Of a DNA stretch of 15,817 nt, positions 7,365 to 14,652 are shown one piece after another (position 1 is the stretch's first letter; each line of letters starts with the position of its first letter). The notes under the pieces are model-generated. The model was not told the origin of the DNA and made no database searches. It worked only from the letters and a program-made list of their open reading frames with translations. A program made the position numbers and the translations under genes. This DNA is from JAFGLY01 sp041309225. Its GTDB lineage: Bacteria > Myxococcota_A > UBA796 > JAFGLY01. The stretch lies in NCBI GenBank assembly GCA_041309225.1, contig JBFYZZ010000262.1, positions 1-15,817 on the forward strand, given 5' to 3'.

Positions 7365-8474
7365 ATGTCCCACGGCCCCCCCCAGGCCGGCGCGCGCGGC
7401 AAGCACCAGCTCTCCCACGGCGAGGGCCTCGTGCCCCTCGAGCCCATGGTCCTCGGCGAGATCCGCGACTTCGACGAGATGCTCGCTCGCATGGCCCGCG
7501 GCTCGTTCCAGGGCCGGATGCTGGGCCGGGCGGCCGAGGTGCTGGAGCTCATGCTCACCGAGGAGGGCAACCTGGTCGTCCTGACGATCAGCGGCGCCAT
7601 GACGGTGGGCCAGATGGGTCCGGTCTTCGCAGCGCTGATCCGGACCGGCCTCGTCCACGCCGTGGTGGGGACCGGCGCCCTGCTCACCCACGACGTCGTC
7701 GAGACGATGGGGTTCCCGCACTTCGAGGCGCCCCCCTGGACCGACGAGGAGGCCCAGGCCGCCGGCGTATGCCGCGTGTTCGACTCCGCCGAGCTGGAGA
7801 CCTCCATGGACGCCTTCGGGCAGTTCGTGGACGACCACTGGGAAGCGCTCCTGCCCGCGCTCTCGGACGGCGTTCCGCGCGGGAGCGCCGACTTCTGCCG
7901 GCGCGTGGGGGAGCTGCTCCTCGCCCACCACCCGGGCCGCACCGGCATCATGGCGGCCTGCGCCGAGCGGGGCGTGCCGCTCTACATCCCCGCGTTCACG
8001 GACTCGGAGATGGCCCTCAACCTCCAGTTTCGCATGGTGCGCCGCCACGGGTCGCACGGATCGCCGCTGGCCGGCGCGCCCGTCGTCCCCTACGACGGAT
8101 TCGTGGATCTGCTCGACTACACCCGCCGGGTGGAGGCGCACCGGACCGGCCACCACTGCATCCTCACCGTGGGAGGGGGCGTTCCGCGGAACTGGGCGCA
8201 GCAGGTCGCGCCCGCGCTCGACATCATGCGGATGAACGGGCTGGACGTGCACGTGCCGGTGTTCAGCCGGGCGGTCCGCATCTGCCCGGATCCGCCCCAC
8301 TGGGGGCACCTGTCGGGTTGCACCTACGCAGAGGGCGTCTCGTGGGCGAAGTTCGCCTCGGAGGCCGAGGGTGGCCGCTACGCAGAGGTCCTGGCCGACG
8401 CCACGCTCGTCCTGCCCCTCCTGGTCAAGGGCGTCCTGGAACGGCTCCGCAAGCAGGGGCACCTGCCGCGGTGA
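7365..8474 (+). CDS. Deoxyhypusine synthase-like protein
   Basis: This 369-residue cytoplasmic protein belongs to the deoxyhypusine synthase family (NAD-dependent aminobutyl transfer from spermidine). AMTVGQMGPVFAALIRTGLV begins the NAD-binding part, with GTGALLTHDVVE following it. A GGGVPRNW motif lies at residues 270-277, where the eukaryotic enzyme has GGG followed by a His pair. The C-terminal EGVSWAKF (323-330) places a Lys at 329 matching the human catalytic-lysine motif, and DATLVLPLL follows. Bacteria lack eIF5A, so the eukaryotic substrate is absent; bacterial homologues have been linked to polyamine (homospermidine/spermidine) synthesis, which is the likeliest role here. The ATG at 7365 is preferred over an upstream in-frame TTG at 7308 because of GGAG seven bases before it. 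No other polyamine gene is nearby. Confidence 0.88.
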   Translation: MSHGPPQAGARGKHQLSHGEGLVPLEPMVLGEIRDFDEMLARMARGSFQGRMLGRAAEVLELMLTEEGNLVVLTISGAMTVGQMGPVFAALIRTGLVHAVVGTGALLTHDVVETMGFPHFEAPPWTDEEAQAAGVCRVFDSAELETSMDAFGQFVDDHWEALLPALSDGVPRGSADFCRRVGELLLAHHPGRTGIMAACAERGVPLYIPAFTDSEMALNLQFRMVRRHGSHGSPLAGAPVVPYDGFVDLLDYTRRVEAHRTGHHCILTVGGGVPRNWAQQVAPALDIMRMNGLDVHVPVFSRAVRICPDPPHWGHLSGCTYAEGVSWAKFASEAEGGRYAEVLADATLVLPLLVKGVLERLRKQGHLPR

Positions 8475-8493
8475 GCGCCCGGAGGCACGCCCA

Positions 8494-8542
8494 GGGGTCC
8501 GCGGTTAGACACGGAGCGCCGCACGGTCCCGCGGAGTCCCCC
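8494..8542 (+). promoter_or_regulatory. Imperfect inverted repeat over the ribosome site of the DTG-repeat gene
   Basis: TCCGCGG (8498-8504) pairs with CCGCGGA (8529-8535); outer GGGG and CCCC can extend the stem across a two-base bulge, with a loop of about 24 bases. The GGAG ribosome site (8533-8536) is inside the 3' arm. GGTTAGACA (8503-8511), in the loop side, looks -10-like. Function as an attenuator, terminator or translation brake is inference. Confidence 0.3.
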
Positions 8543-8860
8543 ATGCGTGCCGCCCTGATCGCCCTCCCGCCAATCGCCTGCCTGGGCCTCGCCCTGGCCT
8601 CCGCCGCTCCGCTGCCCGTCGACACCGGCGACACCGGCCCCGACACCGGTGACACCGGCCCCGACACCGGCGACACCGACCCCGACACCGGCGACACCTC
8701 CACCCCGCCCGCCGACAGCGCGCCCCACGTAGGCGCCGCGGACCTGGCCGGCGAGGGGGGAGGCTATGCGGGGTGCGCGGTCCCCGGCCACCCCACGTCG
8801 GGCCTGGTCCCCGTCCTCGCGGCGCTCCTGCTGGCGCGACGTCGTCGCGGATCCGCATGA
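8543..8860 (+). CDS. Small exported Asp-Thr-Gly repeat protein with MYXO-CTERM/GC_trans_RRR sorting tail
   Basis: This 105-residue protein has a Sec signal peptide (about 1-22, ending ALASAA). Next come a low-complexity repeat of the seven-residue unit DTGDTGP (27-52), a Ser/Pro/Ala linker and a C-terminal sorting tail. The tail has a Gly-Cys pair at 77-78, a hydrophobic helix (about 87-98) and RRRR (99-102). That order is the signature of Myxococcota surface-sorted proteins (the GC_trans_RRR/MYXO-CTERM group), thought to be cleaved by an intramembrane protease and anchored at the surface. There is almost no folded domain between signal and tail, so it may be only a stalk, a spacer or a decayed longer protein. 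GGAG (8533-8536) supports the ATG. The stop overlaps the next gene's start (ATGA). Confidence 0.78.
   Translation: MRAALIALPPIACLGLALASAAPLPVDTGDTGPDTGDTGPDTGDTDPDTGDTSTPPADSAPHVGAADLAGEGGGYAGCAVPGHPTSGLVPVLAALLLARRRRGSA
8621..8698 (+). repeat. Tandem 21-base repeat coding DTGDTGP
   Basis: Three full 21-base units (8621-8641, 8642-8662, 8663-8683) and a 15-base partial unit follow each other in frame. Unit 2 differs by one base (GGT for GGC) and unit 3 changes one Gly codon to Asp. The near identity suggests recent expansion or contraction by slippage. The encoded Asp-rich ladder could bind calcium, which is inference. Confidence 0.9.
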
Positions 8861-10368
8861 TTCGTCCTGGCCTCCTCCCTCAGGTGCTGCTCTGGGGGGG
8901 ATGTGCATCGGGGGACGACACCGCCGCGCCCTCCGACACCGGCGAGGATCACACCTGGGACGTCCTCGTGGTGGGCGCCGGGCCGGCCGGGCTCGCCGCG
9001 GCCCTCGAGGCCCGGGATCGCGGGGCCTCCGTGCGCGTCCTGGAGCGGGAGGCCCACACCGGGGGCGCCTTCTGGTACGCCGGATCCCACATCCTGCTCT
9101 CGGGCACGTCCGAGCAGGCGGCGGCCGGCATCGAGGACTCGCCCGCGATCCTGCTCTCGGAGTGGAGGGACTTCACCGGCGGCGATCCGGAGGCCCCCTG
9201 GGTACGGGCCTTCGCCCAGCGCAACGTGCCCGACGTGCGCGACTGGCTCGTCGTGCGGGCCGGGGCGGTGTTCCAGCTCTCCGGGGTCCCGGACGCCTCC
9301 AGCGGACCGACCCGGCGCACCCACGAGACCACCGGCCGCGGCATGGACGTCACGGATGCCCTGGAGCAGGCGCTGGGCAGCGACACCATCGCCTTCTCCA
9401 CCACGGTGGACGGCTTCGTCCGCGACGACAGCGGCGCGGTGATCGGCCTCACGTGGCACCGCACCGGCGACCCGGCGACCCGGGGCCGGATCGCGGGCAC
9501 GCGCACCGTCGTGGCCACGGGCGGCTTCCAGCGCGATCTGGATCACGTCCGCGCCCTGCGTCCGGACCTCGCGAGCGTGGACCTCCTCCACGCCAGCACC
9601 CCCGGCACGGACGGCAACGGCCACGCCCTGCTCGAGTCGCTCGGGGCCAGTTGGGTCAACCCGGCGGCGATCGGCCTGTACCTCCACGGCACGCCCGATC
9701 CCGCGGCGCCCGGGGAGGAGTTGACCCCCTCCTTCACGAACGCCGGGATCTGGGTGGACGCCGAGGGGCGCCGCTTCACGGACGAGAACGTCTACAACAG
9801 CCTCTCCGTGGCCGACGTGGCGCTGGCGCGGGCGGGGGGCGTCGTCTGGCTCGTCGTGCACGGCCCCCTGGTGCAGGACTCCTCCTTCTCGGACCCGATG
9901 GTCCTCGAGGGTGAGCCCGGTTCGGCCACGGTCCTCGACGTGCTCGCCGGCGGTTTCGTATACGCCAGCGACACCGTGGCCGGGCTGGCCGAGTCCATCG
10001 GCGCCGACGACGCCGTCCTCCAGGCCACGGTCGATGCGTTCAACGCGTGGGTGTACGGCAAGGCGCCGGACGCCTTCCGGCACGGATCCTCCCGGCCTCC
10101 GCCCATCGAGACCCCGCCCTTCTACGCCGTCCGGATCGTGCCCTCGGTCGCCAAGGCCTTCGGGGGCATCGCCGTGGACGAGGACGGCCGGGTGACGGAC
10201 GCGGACGGGGATCCCCTCCCGGGGGTCCTGGCCGCGGGGGAGCTCACGGGCATGGCCGGCGGCAGCCTCGTGGGAGACCGGGGGTTCACCGGCAGCATCT
10301 CGGCCGTGCTGCTGTCCGGCCGGATCGCCGGGGCCTCGGCGGCGGCGGAGGCGTTGGGCATCGAGTAG
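8857..10368 (+). CDS. Predicted lipoprotein FAD-dependent oxidoreductase (FAD_binding_2; fumarate reductase/ketosteroid dehydrogenase type)
   Basis: This 503-residue protein starts with a short export-like segment and a weak lipobox, LLWGGC with Cys16, then a DTAAPSDTG linker. The flavoprotein domain opens with VLVVGAGPAGLAAALEARDRG (36-56), which contains GxGxxG at 40-45. ATGGF is at 220-224, a TDGNG loop at 251-255, and GRRFTDENVYN at 304-314 resembles the GxRFxxE segment of flavocytochrome c and succinate dehydrogenase relatives. PFYAVRIVP (421-429), AFGGIAVDEDGRV (434-446) and AAGELTGMAGGS (459-470) complete the FAD site. The substrate is unknown. The start at 8857 overlaps the previous stop, with no good ribosome site of its own, so coupling is likely. 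If the lipobox is false, it would be a cytoplasmic enzyme with a disordered N-terminus. Confidence 0.83.
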   Translation: MIRPGLLPQVLLWGGCASGDDTAAPSDTGEDHTWDVLVVGAGPAGLAAALEARDRGASVRVLEREAHTGGAFWYAGSHILLSGTSEQAAAGIEDSPAILLSEWRDFTGGDPEAPWVRAFAQRNVPDVRDWLVVRAGAVFQLSGVPDASSGPTRRTHETTGRGMDVTDALEQALGSDTIAFSTTVDGFVRDDSGAVIGLTWHRTGDPATRGRIAGTRTVVATGGFQRDLDHVRALRPDLASVDLLHASTPGTDGNGHALLESLGASWVNPAAIGLYLHGTPDPAAPGEELTPSFTNAGIWVDAEGRRFTDENVYNSLSVADVALARAGGVVWLVVHGPLVQDSSFSDPMVLEGEPGSATVLDVLAGGFVYASDTVAGLAESIGADDAVLQATVDAFNAWVYGKAPDAFRHGSSRPPPIETPPFYAVRIVPSVAKAFGGIAVDEDGRVTDADGDPLPGVLAAGELTGMAGGSLVGDRGFTGSISAVLLSGRIAGASAAAEALGIE

Positions 10369-10379
10369 GGCGGTGCGGG

Positions 10380-10398
10380 CTCACCACCCGTGGGTGAG
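10380..10398. terminator. Hairpin between convergent genes
   Basis: CTCACC (10380-10385) and GGTGAG (10393-10398) can form a six-base-pair stem with a seven-base loop, beginning at the stop codon of the leftward gene and 12 bases beyond the stop of the flavoprotein gene. There is no T-tract. A weak terminator or simple stem is possible. Confidence 0.3.
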
Positions 10399-12009
10399 GC
10401 GGTAGTCGAGGACCAGGCAGGGGATGGCCTCGGGCAGCGGCCCGAAGACCTTCTCGGCCTCCTGGCGGTCCTGCCCGGCCTCGAGCGTGGCCTGGCAGGG
10501 CAGGAGGAGGGAGCGGGCGAGGGTGCGCGCGGTCTCCCGCAGCACCCAGTCCCCCTTCGCCCCCAGCCCCTTCAGCACGGTGCCGGTGGGGGCGTTGGAG
10601 AAATCGATGTCGACCTCGCGCTGGCGGAGGTCGATGTCGGGCAGGTCCGCCGCGAACAGCTTGGCGAGCCGGGCGGTGATCCCGTAGGCCGACTCGGGCG
10701 GGGGCACCTGGGTCGCATCCGGTCCGAGCTGGGCCACCATCGCCCGCACCACCTTGCCGACCCGGGTGCGGTCGTCGTCGCCCGCCACGAACAGGCAACC
10801 CCTCTGACCCCGGCTGAACGGCGCCACGTCGGACTCGAAGCCGTCCGGGAGGGCGCTCACCCCCGCGGCGCGCAGGGTGCCGAGCAGCAGTTCGTCGCGC
10901 CGCGCCGTGTTGGCGGTGAGGCCGCCCAGGTCGCCCGTGACCAGCGCGTCGGGCTGCACGTCGAGCCCGAGGTGCAGCGCCTGCCGGTAGGTGAGCCGCG
11001 CCACGCCGCGCGTGCAGACGTCGGCCTGGAGGGAGTCGTCCTTGCGGCCCCACTCGCGGTGGCCGAGCGAGGGCTCGATCCCCACCCACACGACCACCTT
11101 CGCGAAGCCGGCGTCGAGCCCCTCCTCCTGCACCACCTCCTCCCGCCAGGTGGCGAACGCGGCCGCCTCCGGGCGCTTCGGATCGAGGAGCCAGGTGAAG
11201 TCGGCGGATCGGATGGCGGTAAGCTGCTCCAGGACGGCCTTCTGGACGATCTCGTCCTCCAGGGCCTGGCCCAGGCCGACGGAGTCGCTGATGCGGGCCG
11301 CGAGCTGGGAGAAGGTGGCCTTCTCGGAGCCCTCCATGTTCTCCGCGAATTCGAGGGATTTGTTGCAGTTCTCGAGCTTGACGGTGGTGGTGGCGTAGCT
11401 CTTCTTCCACTTGGCGGCCCGGCACGACATGCCCCCGCCCCAGAACAGGCCAAGGAGGAGCGTGAGCCCGAGGAAGATGAAGCGGGGCTGGAAGATCTGC
11501 CCGGTCTTGACGAGGGCGACGCCCTTCTGGATCTGCTGGCCGATCCCGGTGGTGAGCATCTGGGTGAGGGCCTGGCGCTTGCCCTCCTCGGCGAGCGCCT
11601 TCCCGGTGAGCCGCTTCCGGGCCTTGCCAGCGAGCCCTCCGGCCCCCGGGGCGTCGGTGTCCGGGAGCGAGTCCAGCTCGACGATGAAGCGCGGCCCCTG
11701 CTCGGTGACGAGCGCGAAGGCGTCGCCCGGGCGGATGGCCGTGGCCACCTCGATCTGGGTCGGCCGGCGAGCCCCCGCGCGCCACAGGAACACCGTGGCC
11801 GTGCGCTCCACCGGGGCGAGGATGAGGGAGAGGTCGGGCTGCCTCAGGATCTTCACGTGGATCGGCAGGACGCCGAGGGCCTCGGCCAGCGTGATGTCGC
11901 AGCGGCCCCCGTCCGAACCCAGGACGACCTCGATCCCCTGGAACGGCCCGAAGCGGGTCCCCCCGAACTCGGGTGCCAGGCGCAGGTAGATGGCCAGTTC
12001 CGACTTCAT
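10381..12009 (-). CDS. Membrane protein with N-terminal degenerate FHA-like domain and large unrecognised outer domain
   Basis: This 542-residue protein has an N-terminal beta-sandwich of FHA type (about 1-113): IEVVLGSD, then CDITL, then VLPIHVKI with His51, and a late IRPGDAFAL before GPRFIVEL. The usual FHA Arg after the first Gly is Ser32 and the usual Ser before His is not present, so phosphothreonine binding is doubtful. A linker rich in Lys/Gln (120-175) leads to one membrane helix (about 176-194). The remaining 345 residues, which I do not recognise, begin with a helical stretch (200-265) and include Cys196, 215, 332, 404, 505 and 531. Cytoplasmic N-terminus and periplasmic C-terminus are inferred. 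GGAGG lies four bases before the ATG. It is divergent from the FHA-like/VWA pair, suggesting a shared system. Confidence 0.75.
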   Translation of the reverse strand: MKSELAIYLRLAPEFGGTRFGPFQGIEVVLGSDGGRCDITLAEALGVLPIHVKILRQPDLSLILAPVERTATVFLWRAGARRPTQIEVATAIRPGDAFALVTEQGPRFIVELDSLPDTDAPGAGGLAGKARKRLTGKALAEEGKRQALTQMLTTGIGQQIQKGVALVKTGQIFQPRFIFLGLTLLLGLFWGGGMSCRAAKWKKSYATTTVKLENCNKSLEFAENMEGSEKATFSQLAARISDSVGLGQALEDEIVQKAVLEQLTAIRSADFTWLLDPKRPEAAAFATWREEVVQEEGLDAGFAKVVVWVGIEPSLGHREWGRKDDSLQADVCTRGVARLTYRQALHLGLDVQPDALVTGDLGGLTANTARRDELLLGTLRAAGVSALPDGFESDVAPFSRGQRGCLFVAGDDDRTRVGKVVRAMVAQLGPDATQVPPPESAYGITARLAKLFAADLPDIDLRQREVDIDFSNAPTGTVLKGLGAKGDWVLRETARTLARSLLLPCQATLEAGQDRQEAEKVFGPLPEAIPCLVLDYRLTHGW

Positions 12010-12076
12010 GGCACCTCCGGCTCGCCCCCTCCTCTATCTCGTGCGATATGATGGGCGCCCACCCCAGGGGCGCCCG
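12010..12076. promoter_or_regulatory. Divergent promoter region of the FHA-like/VWA cluster
   Basis: The 67 bases between the two divergent genes hold the least GC-rich stretch nearby. TATGAT at 12047-12052 matches a sigma-70-type -10 element for the + strand gene and would give a leader of about 18 bases; there is no good -35. CCTCC at 12014-12018 is the - strand ribosome site, and AGGGG at 12066-12070 is the + strand one. Confidence 0.4.
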
Positions 12077-13150
12077 ATGAACGTCTTCCTCGTGCCGTAC
12101 ACCGCCATGCGACACCTGGTCGTGGGTTTCTGGTGCGCGGGGGCCGCCCTGCTCTGCTGGTGGATCCTCCTGCTGTGGATGGTGGGCGTGGGGCCCTCCT
12201 GGACGCTGCCCTGGGACGGCGCGATCCTGCTGGCCCTCCTTGCCGCCGTCACCTCGGGTGCATCCGTCCTCGCCGAGGACCTCCTCCGCCGCAGGCCCCT
12301 CCTCGGCGTCGCGGGCCGCGTGGCGCTGGCCGCCGCGATCTCGGGTCTCCTCGCGCTCGCCGCCTGGTGGCTCTGGACGGCCGTCCTCGCCCCCGGGCTC
12401 GTGGCCCCGCTCTCGCGCATGCTGGTGGATCTGGGGGCCGGGGAGGCCGACGCGGCCGGCGGCGGGGGCGTGGCCCTCTCCCGGGCCGTCGAGACCGACG
12501 TGGTGGACGCGAGCCTCGTGTCCCTCCGGTACCGGTTCGGCGCCTTCGCCATGGCGGGCCTCGCCACCGCCCTCGGCCCCCTGGCCGTCCGCCGGTTCCG
12601 GGGCGCCCTCGACCACCTCGGCGCCGGCCTGGCGGCCGGCCTCGTCGCCTCGGCCACCTGGTACGTCATCGGCCGCACCATCGCCGCCGACCTCTACCTC
12701 GCCGACGCCGCCGCGGTCGTGGTGTTCGGGCTCGTCTTCGGCTGGTTCGCCTGGGGAATCCCCAGGTCCCTCTACGCGGGCTGGATCCGGGTCCTCTCGC
12801 CCTGGCGGTTCGGGCACCGCATCCCGATCGACGGCCCCGACGGATCTCCCAAGGAGCGCTTCGTCGGTCACTTCCCGCGTGGCCTCGACCTCTTCCTGCC
12901 GCTCGAGACCGGCGTCCAGGAGATGCACCTCTCGGTCGCGGTGGACGCGAAGCAGCGCTACGTGGCCCGCGGCCTCACGCTCGCCCCGACGACGCTGCGT
13001 CGCTTCCTGGAGCGGATCGACCTGCGCTACGACCCCCGTCGCCCGGCGCCCCTCGAGACCAACCTCTCCTCGGGGGACCGCATCGTGCTCGGCCAGGGCC
13101 GGGAGTCCTCCGAGCTGGAGTTCCTCATGCTGCCCCGGGAGGAGCGATGA
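12077..13150 (+). CDS. Six-helix membrane protein with C-terminal degenerate FHA-like domain
   Basis: This 357-residue protein has about six hydrophobic helices: near residues 13-37, 48-66, 80-106, 155-172, 181-198 and 208-228. A loop that includes a Gly/Ala-rich part lies between the third and fourth. The C-terminal 110 residues are soluble and beta-rich: RFVGHFPRGLDLFLP (261-275), GVQEMHLSVAV (279-289) with His284, and LSSGDRIVLG (330-339). This order resembles an FHA domain, but the Arg after the first Gly is His265. AGGGG six bases upstream supports the ATG at 12077. The stop overlaps the VWA gene start (ATGA), so the two products are probably made together. Function is unknown; a sensor or scaffold in the inner membrane is an inference from the neighbouring VWA protein and kinase. 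Confidence 0.75.
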   Translation: MNVFLVPYTAMRHLVVGFWCAGAALLCWWILLLWMVGVGPSWTLPWDGAILLALLAAVTSGASVLAEDLLRRRPLLGVAGRVALAAAISGLLALAAWWLWTAVLAPGLVAPLSRMLVDLGAGEADAAGGGGVALSRAVETDVVDASLVSLRYRFGAFAMAGLATALGPLAVRRFRGALDHLGAGLAAGLVASATWYVIGRTIAADLYLADAAAVVVFGLVFGWFAWGIPRSLYAGWIRVLSPWRFGHRIPIDGPDGSPKERFVGHFPRGLDLFLPLETGVQEMHLSVAVDAKQRYVARGLTLAPTTLRRFLERIDLRYDPRRPAPLETNLSSGDRIVLGQGRESSELEFLMLPREER

Positions 13151-14652
13151 AGCGCCTCCTCCTGGTGGGCCTGCTCGCCGCCGTGGCGTGCACGTCCGAC
13201 CTCTCCCCGGTGCCCGGCACGGGCGTCCGCATCTCCCAGCCGGAGCAGGGCAAGGACACCGATCTCAAGCTCCGCATCTTCACGACCGAGACCGACTGCG
13301 CCACGCTGGGCCCCGACGACCTCGCCCACTGCCTCCCGTGGGTGGATCGCGCGAGCGGAGAGGTCCACCTCGCGTTCCGCTTCTTCCTGGGTGCCGATCC
13401 CTGGCCCGTGCCCATCACCCGCGACCAGGTCGAGGTCCTCCACCAGGGCTCCGTGATCCAGGAGGGGCAGAACGACCAGTCCTTCAACCTCGTCCCCCAC
13501 GATCCGGTCCGTGCGCAGCAACTGTTCGTGGTGCTCATCGACGGCTCGGCCTCCATGAACGAGCCGGCGCGGAACCCCCGCATCGAGCGGGTCCGCGCCG
13601 CCCTCCTCGAGGAGGGCGTGGTCCGGGCGTTCTTCCCGGACCAGGTGCGCACCGGCGTGCTCCTCCTGACGTTCGCGGGCGCCAGCGTGCGCCCGGTCGG
13701 GGGGGAGATGAAGGTGATCGAGCGGCCCCGGGAGTACCGGCGGCTGGTCCAGCAGGCCCTGAGGGCCGAGGGTGGCTACACGCACCTGTACGACGCCGTG
13801 CGGTACGCCACGGGCCCCCTGCTGTCCGACGTCCCCGCGGTCCGCACGTTCCTCCAGGCCGCCAACGCCGCTCCGACCATCGTCGCGCTCACCGACGGCT
13901 TCAACAACGAGGCGAGGGACGACACCTGCGGCAGGAACGCCACGCGCCTCGAGTCCCTCCTGGAGCACCTCGTGGAGGCCCGCCGGGGCGAGGGCGACCT
14001 GCGCACCCGGCCGCAGGTGTTCACGGTGGGTCTCGGGCGCCCCTTCCACCCGTCCTTCGACCTGCCCGAGCGCCGCGAACGCGTGGATCCAGCCCTGCTG
14101 TGTCGCCGCAAGTACGTGAACGCGCCGATCGACGGCTACCTGGAGGCGGTGGGGATCGACAACGCCAGCCTGACCTGGATCGCGGACGCCGGGGGCGGGC
14201 GGGTCTACGTCAAGCAGGACGCCTCGGGGCTCGGGGAGGCGTTCCAAGCCGCCGCGGCCGAGCGCTACGAGTGGTTCGAGATCCGCTACCGGCTCGATCC
14301 CTTCCACCTGCGGCGATCCTTCCGCACGACCCTGCGGCTGTTGGCCTTCGCCAACGCCGAGGCCTCGGTGCGGATCCACCCGTCCGGTTGGCTCGACGGG
14401 CCGCCCGGCGTCCGGCAGCCCGACGGCTGGACCGCCCGCTCGACGCTGCGCCGCACCACCGCCCTCGTCCTGCCCGTCCTCGGCCTGCTGCTCACGCTGG
14501 GCCTGCTGCCGCCCGCGCTGGTCAACGCTCGCCGGATCCTGGGCGGCCGGCTCCGCCGGGGCACGACCCGTCCCCCGGCAGCACCCGCGCCACCGCAGGC
14601 GGGGACCCCCTCGCAGGGGGCGCCGGGGAATCCCCCCCCTCCATCCGGTTAG
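13147..14652 (+). CDS. VWA-domain lipoprotein with C-terminal membrane helix
   Basis: This 501-residue protein begins with a lipoprotein signal peptide, LLVGLLAAVAC, with Cys15. A beta-rich stretch (25-120) precedes the VWA domain (about 125-370). The metal-ion site (MIDAS) is complete: DGSAS at 132-136, Thr212 in GGYTHLYDA and Asp250 in ALTDGFNN. Cys51, 62, 261 and 319 could form disulfides in the periplasm. A further beta region (375-415) leads to a hydrophobic helix (about 437-459), a basic stretch (ARRILGGRLRR) and a Pro-rich tail. So the protein may be held at both ends: lipid in front, helix behind, tail in the cytoplasm. It is coupled to the preceding FHA-like membrane gene. VWA domains bind protein ligands via metal; the ligand is not known. 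Confidence 0.88.
   Translation: MKRLLLVGLLAAVACTSDLSPVPGTGVRISQPEQGKDTDLKLRIFTTETDCATLGPDDLAHCLPWVDRASGEVHLAFRFFLGADPWPVPITRDQVEVLHQGSVIQEGQNDQSFNLVPHDPVRAQQLFVVLIDGSASMNEPARNPRIERVRAALLEEGVVRAFFPDQVRTGVLLLTFAGASVRPVGGEMKVIERPREYRRLVQQALRAEGGYTHLYDAVRYATGPLLSDVPAVRTFLQAANAAPTIVALTDGFNNEARDDTCGRNATRLESLLEHLVEARRGEGDLRTRPQVFTVGLGRPFHPSFDLPERRERVDPALLCRRKYVNAPIDGYLEAVGIDNASLTWIADAGGGRVYVKQDASGLGEAFQAAAAERYEWFEIRYRLDPFHLRRSFRTTLRLLAFANAEASVRIHPSGWLDGPPGVRQPDGWTARSTLRRTTALVLPVLGLLLTLGLLPPALVNARRILGGRLRRGTTRPPAAPAPPQAGTPSQGAPGNPPPPSG

Noticed and set aside
4861..7584. A 907-codon open frame on the + strand
   Set aside because: It runs antisense to the reductase, GTPase and DUF3592-like genes, has Arg/Pro/Gly-rich composition and no recognisable domain; it is a by-product of high GC.
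7365..8474. True hypusine formation on a translation factor
   Set aside because: No eIF5A-type gene is in the window and bacteria use EF-P with other modifications; only a polyamine-type role is reasonable.
6278..8542. An upstream extension of the DTG-repeat gene frame to 6278
   Set aside because: The extension crosses the - strand membrane protein and the deoxyhypusine-like gene; the signal peptide and GGAG fix the start at 8543.
8621..8698. CRISPR-like or satellite array
   Set aside because: The units are contiguous without spacers and lie in frame within a coding sequence, encoding DTGDTGP.
10390..12051. A 553-codon open frame on the + strand opposite the FHA-like gene
   Set aside because: The - strand frame has an FHA-like fold pattern, a clear membrane helix and a good ribosome site; the + frame is Gly/Glu/Leu-rich noise.
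10286..12928. An 880-codon open frame on the - strand
   Set aside because: It overlaps the flavoprotein end, the FHA-like gene in another frame and the six-helix gene antisense, with low-complexity charged composition and no motif.
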